A stretch of DNA of 64,000 nt from MED-G105 sp050331095 (GTDB lineage Bacteria; Pseudomonadota; Alphaproteobacteria; Caulobacterales; Parvularculaceae): contig JBHJHE010000022.1 of NCBI GenBank assembly GCA_050331095.1, positions 62,001 to 126,000 on the forward strand. The letters are read 5' to 3'. Made by a program: the position numbers and the translations under genes. The stretch's first letter is position 1; each line of letters starts with the position of its first letter. This document shows, piece after piece, positions 33,636 to 41,006 of the stretch. The notes beneath the pieces were generated by a model. The model made no database searches. It saw only the letters and a list, made by a program, of their open reading frames with translations, and had not been told where the DNA came from.

Positions 33636-34204
33636 TGCGTTTCTCCCGCGCCCTCTGCGGCGCTGTCGTCATTATCGGCTACGCCGTTCGCGGCGCGAGC
33701 CCGTTCAAGCGCTTTCGCGGCGGCCAGGCTCTCCCGCACGAGCGCGTCGGTAAGCACAAGCTTGGCGTTGTCCACATAAGCGTAAGGAATAAGAGCGGTC
33801 TCAGTTTCGCCGTCGAGGTCGATCAGGACCTGGTCGTCTTCGACGCCTGCGAGAACGCCGCGGAACCGGCGCCGCCCCTCAATCAATCGGTCGAGTTCAA
33901 CCTTCGCCTCGTAGCCGCGCCACGCATCGAAATCCTCAAGGCTGACAAGCGGGCGATCGACGCCGGGCGAGGATACCTCCAAGTTATAAGCGCCGGCGAT
34001 CGGGTCTGCTTCCTCCAGAACGGGCGACAGCAAACGCGACAGCCGGGCGCAATCCTCCGCCGTCATCGTTCGGTCGGGCCGCTCCGCCATGATCTGCGCC
34101 GTCCGAACGCGATCGCCGGTGACGCGCACGCGCACCAGACGAAACCCGGCGTCGGCGACGACGGGCGCGACGATGGCGCGCAGCTTCTCCTCCAACGGCG
34201 TCAA
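33632..34204 (-). CDS. rimP: Ribosome maturation factor RimP (190 aa)
   Basis: RimP helps assemble the 30S subunit. Both domains are visible: VVADAGFRLVRVRVTGDRVR with DRTMTAEDCARLSRLLSPVL, then GAYNLEVSSPGVDRPLVSLE and the SH3-like C-terminal part (FRGVLAGVEDDQVLIDLDGE). The start is a TTG at 34204 with GGAGG just upstream; there is no ATG nearby. First gene of rimP-nusA-ylxR-infB, and it overlaps nusA by ATGA. Confidence 0.94.
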   Translation of the reverse strand: MTPLEEKLRAIVAPVVADAGFRLVRVRVTGDRVRTAQIMAERPDRTMTAEDCARLSRLLSPVLEEADPIAGAYNLEVSSPGVDRPLVSLEDFDAWRGYEAKVELDRLIEGRRRFRGVLAGVEDDQVLIDLDGETETALIPYAYVDNAKLVLTDALVRESLAAAKALERARAANGVADNDDSAAEGAGETQ

Positions 34205-34225
34205 ACGGCCTCCGACAACAAAAAA

Positions 34226-34244
34226 CGGGCCCCGACGGGGCCCG
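34226..34244 (-). terminator. Terminator-like hairpin in the rimP-nusA-infB leader
   Basis: On the minus strand, CGGGCCCC-GTC-GGGGCCCG forms an 8-bp perfect stem with a 3-base loop, followed directly by TTTTTT. It lies 21 bases upstream of the rimP start, inside the leader of its own operon. No minus-strand gene is seen just before it. It therefore looks like an attenuator. A second inverted repeat (CGCCAGCG / CGCTGGCG, 34282-34323) is further upstream. Confidence 0.7.
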
Positions 34245-34430
34245 CTATCAAACTCTGATCGCGTTTAATTTGTGAAATAATCGCCAGCGTCGGGTTTGTC
34301 GAGATCCCTGCGCAGCGCTGGCGTCGAATTTGGCGATTTCCGCTCCCGACTTTTTGCGGTTTCGCGATTTCGCGGGCCGCTTCCGGGTGATAATTAACCG
34401 GCATCGAGGGGTTGAATTCGGAGGGGTGAG

Positions 34431-34925
34431 ATGGCGGCGTTTTTCGCGCGGTTGATGGGCGTTCTCGGGATCGTCGTCGGGTCCCAGGCGCCGGGCTTCA
34501 CAATCCAGTACCTTCAAAATCTCGACGGTCGCGTTGAAGAGCTCGCCGCGATCGTCTCGCGCTACGATGCGATCGTCGACGAACTCGGCATGACCCGCGA
34601 CGCCTATGTCGACGAACTGCGAACGAGCGGCCAGCTCGCGTCGGAGAAAACCGCCGACTCTATCGAATACACATTCGATCGCTATGAGTACCTGCGTGAG
34701 CACCAGGTCGCGCTGACCTCGGCGCAGGCGATCGTCCGTCCGCTGCGTTTAGCGCGCTCCGTCGACGCCGGCGTCGCCCGGTCGGTGCGCGAGAACTTCC
34801 GGTGGACGGTGCCGCTGACGCCGGACGCGGCGGCTTACGCAATCGGCGTCGGGGTCGTCGTCTGGGGCGCGCTGTCGTTCTTCTTCGGGCTCCTCGGCTC
34901 CATGTTCGGGATGGGGCGCCGCTAG
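34431..34925 (+). CDS. DUF2937 family membrane protein (164 aa)
   Basis: ATG 34431 follows a strong GGAGGGG ribosome binding site. The layout matches DUF2937: an N-terminal hydrophobic segment ending VVGSQAPGFTIQYLQNLDGR, a helical middle (VEELAAIVSRYDAIVDELGM, YEYLREHQVALTSAQAIVRP), the motif FRWTVPLTPDAAAYAIGVGV, and a second membrane helix at the C-terminus. Both ends are membrane-embedded with a periplasmic or cytosolic helical domain between. No function is known for the family. It is divergent from the rimP operon. Confidence 0.8.
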   Translation: MAAFFARLMGVLGIVVGSQAPGFTIQYLQNLDGRVEELAAIVSRYDAIVDELGMTRDAYVDELRTSGQLASEKTADSIEYTFDRYEYLREHQVALTSAQAIVRPLRLARSVDAGVARSVRENFRWTVPLTPDAAAYAIGVGVVVWGALSFFFGLLGSMFGMGRR

Positions 34926-34952
34926 ACGGCGGGAACGTTGAAACCTCCGGCT

Positions 34953-35819
34953 TTACGACGCCCAGACGAGAGGCGCGGCCGTCACCGTCTCCTTGAAATT
35001 GGCGCAGTCGAGCGGCCGCCCGAGCATCGCGCCGAGCGCGGCGAGGTCCGCGTCGAACGCCTCGACGGCCCGGGCGCGGGCGGCGCACCCGAGCGCGGGG
35101 CGCTCGTGAAGGCGCAGTTTTTGTTTGACGCGGTCGCGCAGCGCTCGGGGCGTCAGCGCGCGGCGCAGGGCCGTCGCGACCGGATTGTCGACGACGAGGC
35201 CGTAGGCGGGGAACGGGCGAATGCGCGCGGCGGAGACGTTCGCCGGTTCAAGGTCGTCCCGCCAGACGAAGTCGGCGGCGGGCGAGAGGAAAGCGCCGAT
35301 GCGCGCGAACTCCGCCGCCGGCGCCGCCGTCAGGCGCTCCAGAAACACAGGCAGAACGCGCGCCGTCCCGAAGCGGTCGAGCCACGGCTTGATCTGGTAG
35401 GCGTACCGTCCGTACTCGATCAGTTCGGGCGCGTCGGCGAGCGCTTCGTCGATCGGCGCTGAGATCCGCCGCTGCGACCAGTCGTGGATGTAGTGGGACA
35501 CGAGCCGGTCGATCGGATGGCGCATCATATAGACGAACTTCGCGTTCGGCGCGCCGCTCGCCAGCCGATCGATCGTATCCGGATGGGTCGGCAGCTTGGC
35601 GTAGTGGGTGCTCGCCTCGCCCGCGACGGCGTCCGCCGGCGCGTCGTCGAAAAGCTTCTCGTACCAATGAACGCCGCGGCGATAGACGTCGTCGTCGCTG
35701 AAGAAGTTCGGCTCTTTCGGACGGCACATGAAGACGCCGGGCTGCGCGTCAAGCTGCTCATAGAGCGTGGACGTGCCGCATTTCATCGCGCCGATGATGA
35801 TGAAGTCAGGCCGGCCCAA
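34953..35819 (-). CDS. Sulfotransferase family protein (288 aa)
   Basis: It has the two PAPS-binding elements of sulfotransferases: the 5'-phosphosulfate loop near the N-terminus (FIIIGAMKCGTSTLYEQL, about residues 6-23) and the 3'-phosphate element (VYMMRHPIDRLVSHYIHD, about 94-111). KEPNFFSDDDVY resembles the substrate-side strand of heparan-type sulfotransferases. A sugar or cell-surface polysaccharide acceptor is likely, since a glycosyltransferase gene lies 12 bases upstream on the same strand. The real acceptor is unknown. No signal peptide is seen. Confidence 0.85.
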   Translation of the reverse strand: MGRPDFIIIGAMKCGTSTLYEQLDAQPGVFMCRPKEPNFFSDDDVYRRGVHWYEKLFDDAPADAVAGEASTHYAKLPTHPDTIDRLASGAPNAKFVYMMRHPIDRLVSHYIHDWSQRRISAPIDEALADAPELIEYGRYAYQIKPWLDRFGTARVLPVFLERLTAAPAAEFARIGAFLSPAADFVWRDDLEPANVSAARIRPFPAYGLVVDNPVATALRRALTPRALRDRVKQKLRLHERPALGCAARARAVEAFDADLAALGAMLGRPLDCANFKETVTAAPLVWAS

Positions 35820-35831
35820 CGGCGTCGCTCC

Positions 35832-36935
35832 TCAGCTGGGTTCGCCGCCGCCTGTCGTCGGCGCGCGGCTGTCGTTGAGGGGCGCGCGCCAGTTGATCCA
35901 CTGGTCGCGCGCCTGCCGCGCGCAAGCGCGCGGGACTGGTCGGCCGACGAGAAGGCGGACGTGGGCGACGGCGCGGCCGGCCGTCCAGGCGAGGTTCGCC
36001 AGGGTCGGCCCCAGGGGACCGAAGGATTTGCGGAAGTAACGCGTGCGCGACGCGTAAAAGTAGGCGGGCGGTCGCTTTTTCTCGCGCATAAGCGATTTCA
36101 CCGGCGACGACCCGCCGCGCAGGTGCACGACCCGCGCGCTCGGCTCATAGACCACCGACCATCCGCCGCGCCGCAACTGGCGGCAATAGTCCGCGTCTTC
36201 GAAGTACATGAAGTACCCCTCGTCCATGGGGCCGACGGCGTCGACCGCCTCGCGGCGCAACAGGACGCAGGCGAAGCTCACCCATTCCGCGTCGGTCGGC
36301 GCGTCGTCGACCGGGGGGGCGACGGCGGCGAAGGCGAAGAGGCGGTCAAGAAGGCGAACGCGGGCGCCGGCCAGAAACTCCGTGAGCGGCGTTTTGAACC
36401 GAAACCGGCTTTGCTGGGCCCTGCCGTCCGGGTCTTCGAGGCGCGGACCGACGGCGCCCGCGTCGGGTCGGCGCTCGGCGGCGGCGATCAGCGCGGCGAG
36501 GGCGCCCGGCCGGGCGAGCGCGTCGCTGTTGAGAAGCAGGTAGTAAGGCGCATCGAGGAAGCCGCGGCCGAAATTGTTGCCGCCGGCGAACCCCGAATTG
36601 CGCCGCGCCCGGACGAGCGACACCCGCTCGGTCCATGTCGCGCCGCCGGCGCTTTCGCCGCTCAGGAACGCGGCGATGCGGTCGGCCGAGCCGTCGTCGG
36701 ACCGATTGTCGACGACGACCGCCCGGGCGTCGAGCGCGCTGAGCTCCGGCGCGATCGAGGCGAGGCACTGGGCGACGAGATCCGGCGTGCGGTAATTGAC
36801 GATGATGACGCCGAGGCCCGCCTTCAGCCGCGGCTGTGACGCCGCGCCTGCGTCGTCGGGGCTGCACGGCGCTGCGGCGCGGGCCGTCGCGGCGCCGCCG
36901 TGAGGGGCCACATCGTTTTCGAAGATCTGAGTCAT
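35832..36935 (-). CDS. Glycosyltransferase family 2 protein, rhamnosyltransferase-like (367 aa)
   Basis: This GT-A fold transferase follows the WbbL-like pattern: LGVIIVNYRTPDLVAQCLAS, VVVDNRSDDGSADRI, RRNSGFAGGNNFG, the DxD-type site LLLNSDALARPGAL, the acceptor region YFMYFEDADYCRQLRRGGWS, and a C-terminal VVHLRGGSS. It starts with about 35 variable residues. It is probably co-transcribed with the sulfotransferase downstream, which suggests that the two make and then sulfate a surface glycan. Confidence 0.87.
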   Translation of the reverse strand: MTQIFENDVAPHGGAATARAAAPCSPDDAGAASQPRLKAGLGVIIVNYRTPDLVAQCLASIAPELSALDARAVVVDNRSDDGSADRIAAFLSGESAGGATWTERVSLVRARRNSGFAGGNNFGRGFLDAPYYLLLNSDALARPGALAALIAAAERRPDAGAVGPRLEDPDGRAQQSRFRFKTPLTEFLAGARVRLLDRLFAFAAVAPPVDDAPTDAEWVSFACVLLRREAVDAVGPMDEGYFMYFEDADYCRQLRRGGWSVVYEPSARVVHLRGGSSPVKSLMREKKRPPAYFYASRTRYFRKSFGPLGPTLANLAWTAGRAVAHVRLLVGRPVPRACARQARDQWINWRAPLNDSRAPTTGGGEPS

Positions 36936-37030
36936 GCGGGCCGGCGGGGGTCCTTCGACAGACGCCGCTCAGGGCGACGCCGCGCCTAGATCGCTTTTTT
37001 TCGCTCCGCTTGTCGACCTTTGCGGCGGCG

Positions 37031-38404
37031 CTAGCGGAGCGCCGGGCCGTCATCGTGGCCGTCGTGATGGCCGTCATGATGATCGCGGCCATGATCGCCG
37101 TGGCGTTCGCCGTGGCCGGCGACGGCCGCGCCGGCGGTCGCTTGCGAGGGAAAGTGCGCCCGAAGGAAGGCCAGAAACGCCGGCCAGTCCTCCTCGACGA
37201 CGCCGTGCGTGCCCGGACGGATCCAGAACGAGATGTCCGCCGCTGGGTTGAACGGTTTCAGCCGCTCCTGGTCGAGGCCGCGCGAGCCGTAGAGTTCGTA
37301 GATCGGATCGGCGCCCATGGCGGCGCGAAACGCGCCGTTCGGGTCGGACCAGACGTCGCGGCGGGCGTTGCCGAGGAGCATCGGCCGCGGGGCGATCAGC
37401 GCCAGCAGGTGATGCTGGTCGATCGGCAGAGCGGCCTCGCGCCCGGCGAACGCGGCGTAGGTCTCCGCGAACCAGTGGGGGTAGGCCTCGGTGATTTCGC
37501 CGACGCTCTCGCCGCGTTTCTCGCGGTTGAGCGAGGCGCCGCCGGTGCCGGACTGGTGGGCGATGACGCCGTCGATGCGCTCGTCGAACGCCGCGGCGAG
37601 GAGCGCCGCCTTGCCGTAGCGCGAGTGGCCCCACGCCACGGTGGCGTTCGCGTCCAGCCGCGGATCGTCGTCGAGGGCGTCGACGACGCGCGAGTACCCC
37701 CACGCCCAGGCGGCGATCGCGCCCCATCGCGGCGCGTCTTCGTTGGCGTCGGGCGATATCGCGCTCAGCGCCGCAAGCCCCGCATCGGCCGCGTCGGGCA
37801 CGAATTGCGGCGGGTGAAACACGGCGAGCGCGTAGCCCGCCGACAGGATCTCCTCGATCGGCGGCGTACAGATGTACCGGCCAAAGACGAAGAACATGAT
37901 CCCGCCGCGGGGCTTCTCAGGCTCGGGATAAGGTATGGCGGCCTCGCGGCTGCAGAACGTCTCCATCATGATCAGCGGCGCCGGGCCCGTCGCGTCCGCG
38001 GGCGTCACGAGGCTGACGGAGAACGGCGCGGCGGCGCGCCAGGGGGCGTCCGCGTCGCCGAAGCGGGCGGAGGCGTTGATCTGGAGCTCCTCCAAGCGGC
38101 CCTTGTCGCCGTAGATGCGATCGGCGGTCACGCGGCGCGCCGCGACGTCCGTGCGCGACGCGTCGGGCAGGGCCCCGTAGACGTAACGCTGAAGCGCCTC
38201 TTTGATCGCGGGCGTCGCGTCGCGCCAGTCGGCGATCGTCGCGACGTCGTCCGATTCCGTTGAGCCGAGCGCGGCGGCGTCGAGAACGGACGGCGCCGCG
38301 TCGGGCCCCTTCGGCGACAGGTTCGTCCAGGCGATCGTGAGCTTGACGCAACCGGATGCTGCGAGCCCAAGGGCCGCGAGGGCCACCAGACGCCAGATGC
38401 CCAT
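37031..38404 (-). CDS. CE15 (glucuronoyl esterase)-like lipoprotein with His-rich tail (457 aa)
   Basis: Start 38404 opens a lipoprotein signal (MGIWRLVALAALGLAASGCV) with lipobox ASGC and lipid Cys19. The hydrolase domain has the CE15 nucleophile motif AWGHSRYGKAALLAAAFDER with Ser261, NEDAPRWGAIAAWAWGYSRV just before it, LIAPRPMLLGNARRDVWSDP, and a candidate catalytic His in PGTHGVVEEDW. CE15 enzymes cleave ester bonds between lignin and glucuronoxylan. The last 30 or so residues are very rich in His, Asp and Gly (GHGERHGDHGRDHHDGHHDG), which suggests metal binding and is not usual in the family. Substrate unknown. Confidence 0.78.
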   Translation of the reverse strand: MGIWRLVALAALGLAASGCVKLTIAWTNLSPKGPDAAPSVLDAAALGSTESDDVATIADWRDATPAIKEALQRYVYGALPDASRTDVAARRVTADRIYGDKGRLEELQINASARFGDADAPWRAAAPFSVSLVTPADATGPAPLIMMETFCSREAAIPYPEPEKPRGGIMFFVFGRYICTPPIEEILSAGYALAVFHPPQFVPDAADAGLAALSAISPDANEDAPRWGAIAAWAWGYSRVVDALDDDPRLDANATVAWGHSRYGKAALLAAAFDERIDGVIAHQSGTGGASLNREKRGESVGEITEAYPHWFAETYAAFAGREAALPIDQHHLLALIAPRPMLLGNARRDVWSDPNGAFRAAMGADPIYELYGSRGLDQERLKPFNPAADISFWIRPGTHGVVEEDWPAFLAFLRAHFPSQATAGAAVAGHGERHGDHGRDHHDGHHDGHDDGPALR

Positions 38405-38487
38405 TGCCGATGTCTCCCGCACGCCTCGAACTCCCCCAGGCCGATCTTGTCGCGCGTTGCCCGCCGCCGCGTCGACTCACAAAGCGA

Positions 38488-39198
38488 TCAGCGATCCGGC
38501 CCCGGCGCCCGTTGAAAGATCAGGTGCGCCGGCGGCCGCCCCGCCAGGCGCGCTTTAGCGCCGTAACGCGTCTCCGGCCAGTCGGCCGGCGGAACCCGCC
38601 AGTCCGCGGCGGTGCGCGCGGTCCAGACGAGGCGCGGCTCGGCGCGGGCGTGCATCAAGGTCGTGCGCAGGTAGTCGGCGCGGTCGCTGGAGACCCGCAT
38701 CTCTCCGCCGACCTTCAAGGTTCGCGCGGCTTCGGCGAAGAGCCAAGGCGAGACCATGCGGCGCTTGTGGTGGCGTTTCTTTGGCCAGGGATCCGGGTGC
38801 AGCACGTAAAGGCGTGCGAGCGCGGCGTCCGGCGTGCGGGCGAGCGCAGGCCTGGCGTCGCCGCAGACGACGCGCACGTTGGCGAGCCCGAGATCGTCGA
38901 CTTGCGCGAGGAGTTTGCCGACGCCGTTCAGGAACGGCTCGGCGCCGATGAAGCCTGCGCCGGGCCGCGCCTGCGCCTGCCATGCGAGGTGCTCGCCGCC
39001 GCCGAAGCCGATCTCGAAGTGAAACTCGTCGCAACCCGGAAACAGCGCTTCGAGGTCGATTGGCGCGTCGCCGTCGGGAATGGCGAGTTTCGGCAGCAAA
39101 GCGTCGATGAGCGCGGCCTGGCGCGGCTTCAACGGTTTCGCCTGCCGCCGGCCGTAGACCTTGTCGATGTAACCGTCGCGCATGGAGCCGGCCGTCAT
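38488..39198 (-). CDS. trmB: tRNA (guanine-N7-)-methyltransferase TrmB (236 aa)
   Basis: TrmB makes m7G46 in tRNA using SAM. It has the SAM loop FEIGFGGGEHLAWQAQARPG, FIGAEPFLNGVGKLLAQVDD, and the signature LHPDPWPKKRHHKRRMVSPW, followed by GGEMRVSSDRADYLR. ATG 39198 overlaps the stop of the upstream hydrolase gene (ATGA), so the two are probably coupled; an ATG at 39183 is also in frame. Length is normal. Confidence 0.94.
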   Translation of the reverse strand: MTAGSMRDGYIDKVYGRRQAKPLKPRQAALIDALLPKLAIPDGDAPIDLEALFPGCDEFHFEIGFGGGEHLAWQAQARPGAGFIGAEPFLNGVGKLLAQVDDLGLANVRVVCGDARPALARTPDAALARLYVLHPDPWPKKRHHKRRMVSPWLFAEAARTLKVGGEMRVSSDRADYLRTTLMHARAEPRLVWTARTAADWRVPPADWPETRYGAKARLAGRPPAHLIFQRAPGPDR

Positions 39199-40160
39199 AC
39201 TGCGAGCTCGCGCTTGAGGAACGCGATCGTCCGCGACCACGCGAGACGCGCGGCCGCGCGATTGTGTCGGGCGCGGTCTTCGTCGTCGTCGAAGCCGCGC
39301 CGCGCGCCCTCGTAGACGTGGAGCTCGTAACGCGCGCCGGCGGCGTCGAGGTTGGCGCGATAGGCCGCGACGCCGGCGTTCGCGCGTCTGTCGCGGCCGG
39401 CGTAGTGTAGAAGGAGCGGTGCGCCGGCCGCCGCGCCCCCGGGCGGGGGCGCAGCGTAGTAGGCGACGCCGGCGTCGCGCCCCAGGGCGTCGAGTCCCGG
39501 GGCGTCGGCGACAAGGCGGCCGACGACGCCGCCGCCCCAACCGAAACCGACCGCGCCGACCCTGCCGTTATGGGTGCGGCGGCGCGCGAGGCTCGCGACG
39601 ATCTCCGCATAGCGCGCGACCGTTTTCGCCGGGTCGAGCTTGCCGACGGTCTCTCGCGCGTCTTCCGCATCGTCCGGCGTGCCGCCGTAGGACGACAGAA
39701 CGTCGATGGCGTACGCCGTGAAGCCCTCGAGCGCGAGGCGGCGGGCGACGTCTTCGGCGTGCGGATCGAGGCCTTGCTCGTCGTGGACGACGATGACGGC
39801 GGGCGATGGAGCGTCAGTGGGCGCGGCGAGCCGCGCGCGGTAGGAGGTCATGAACGGCAGAACGCGCGTCGGGACGACGCCGAAGTTCGGCGCGCGGCGC
39901 GAGCCGATGCGCTCCGGCTCGATGAAGTCGATCGTGTCGACGTCGAAGCGGGCGGTGTCGATCGCAAGCCGCCGGTCGTCTTCGCGGGTGACGGCGGCGC
40001 GGGCGCGATCGTTCTCCAGAACCGGCAAAAGCGCCGTTGCGGCGGCGAGGCGCGCGAGGACGTCGCGGCGCGACGCAGGCCCTCGACGGCGCCCAGGGAA
40101 AAAATCGCGCGCGGCTTGATCCGCGGCGACGCCGCTCGGATGATCGTCGCGCTCCGTCAT
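39195..40160 (-). CDS. Dienelactone-hydrolase-family protein, catalytic residues lost (321 aa)
   Basis: ATG 40160 has GGAG 8 bases upstream. A twin-arginine-type signal is near the start (ASRRDVLARLAAATALLPVL), so it is likely exported folded. The alpha/beta hydrolase core follows the DLH pattern: AVIVVHDEQGLDPHAEDVAR, RLALEGFTAYAIDVLSSYGG, VGAVGFGWGGG, LLLHYAGRDRR, VYEGARRGF. The nucleophile Cys or Ser of GFCWGG is Gly207 here, and the His of the usual GAxHxF is Arg. Asp257 remains. The triad is therefore broken and hydrolase activity is doubtful. Stop overlaps trmB. Confidence 0.8.
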   Translation of the reverse strand: MTERDDHPSGVAADQAARDFFPGRRRGPASRRDVLARLAAATALLPVLENDRARAAVTREDDRRLAIDTARFDVDTIDFIEPERIGSRRAPNFGVVPTRVLPFMTSYRARLAAPTDAPSPAVIVVHDEQGLDPHAEDVARRLALEGFTAYAIDVLSSYGGTPDDAEDARETVGKLDPAKTVARYAEIVASLARRRTHNGRVGAVGFGWGGGVVGRLVADAPGLDALGRDAGVAYYAAPPPGGAAAGAPLLLHYAGRDRRANAGVAAYRANLDAAGARYELHVYEGARRGFDDDEDRARHNRAAARLAWSRTIAFLKRELAV

Positions 40161-40249
40161 CGGTTCTCCGTCGTCCTCGTCCGGCGAGCGCCGCATCAGA
40201 CCGAGACGCGCCGGCGCGGACAAGCGCCGATTTTTGGGGACCTCTTGCA

Positions 40250-40993
40250 ATGGCCGTCAATCGGCTCGTCTATGTCTCGATCGCCGCCGTCGCCGCGATC
40301 CTCGCCGCCGTATCGCAGCGGGGCGGGCCGGAATCCACCGAGCACGTCCTGGCGCTCAATTGGCAGCCGGCGTTTTGCGAAACCCGGCCGAGAACGAGCG
40401 AATGCCGCCGGCTCAATGACGGCGAAACGCCGAACGCGACGCGAAGACTGTCGCTGCACGGGCTGTGGCCGCAGCCGCGCGAGCGGGCCTATTGCGGCGT
40501 CGACGACGGCGTCCGCCGGCGCGACGTCGCCGGCGAGTGGTCGCGCCTGCCAGAGCCGGGCCTCGACGCGGAAACGAGCATCGCGCTTTCCGAGGCTATG
40601 CCGGGGGTCGCGAGCGGGCTCGCCCGCCACGAATGGATCAAGCACGGAACCTGTCACGGGACCGACGCCGACGCCTATTTCGACGACGCCCTCATCGTGA
40701 CCGCCGCCGTCAACGGTTCGCCCGTCGGCCGCCTGTTCGCCGACAATATCGGGCGACGCGTCTCGGCGAGCGACGTGCGCGCGGCCTTTGACGCCGGCTT
40801 CGGCGACGGCGCGGGGGCGCGCGTCCGCATTGAATGCGTCGATGACGACGGCAGGAAGCTGATCAAGGAGCTGCGCATCAATCTTAGCGGGCGGATCGAG
40901 CCCGAGGCGTCCGTCGCCGAGCTTATCCGCGCCGCGCCGCCGGCCGCCGCCGGGTGCGCAGGCGGCGTCGTCGACCCGGCGGGGCTTCAGTAG
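40250..40993 (+). CDS. Ribonuclease T2 family enzyme, exported (247 aa)
   Basis: RNase T2 enzymes cut RNA without base preference in the periplasm or outside the cell. An N-terminal hydrophobic segment (LVYVSIAAVAAILAAVSQ) serves as signal. The two conserved active-site sequences are LHGLWPQ with His70, and HEWIKHGTC with His127, Glu128 and His132. Cys residues suited to disulfides are present, as expected for an exported protein. GGGGA precedes ATG 40250. It is divergent from the DLH gene and convergent with pckA. Confidence 0.92.
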   Translation: MAVNRLVYVSIAAVAAILAAVSQRGGPESTEHVLALNWQPAFCETRPRTSECRRLNDGETPNATRRLSLHGLWPQPRERAYCGVDDGVRRRDVAGEWSRLPEPGLDAETSIALSEAMPGVASGLARHEWIKHGTCHGTDADAYFDDALIVTAAVNGSPVGRLFADNIGRRVSASDVRAAFDAGFGDGAGARVRIECVDDDGRKLIKELRINLSGRIEPEASVAELIRAAPPAAAGCAGGVVDPAGLQ

Positions 40994-41006
40994 CGCTCGG
41001 CGGGCG

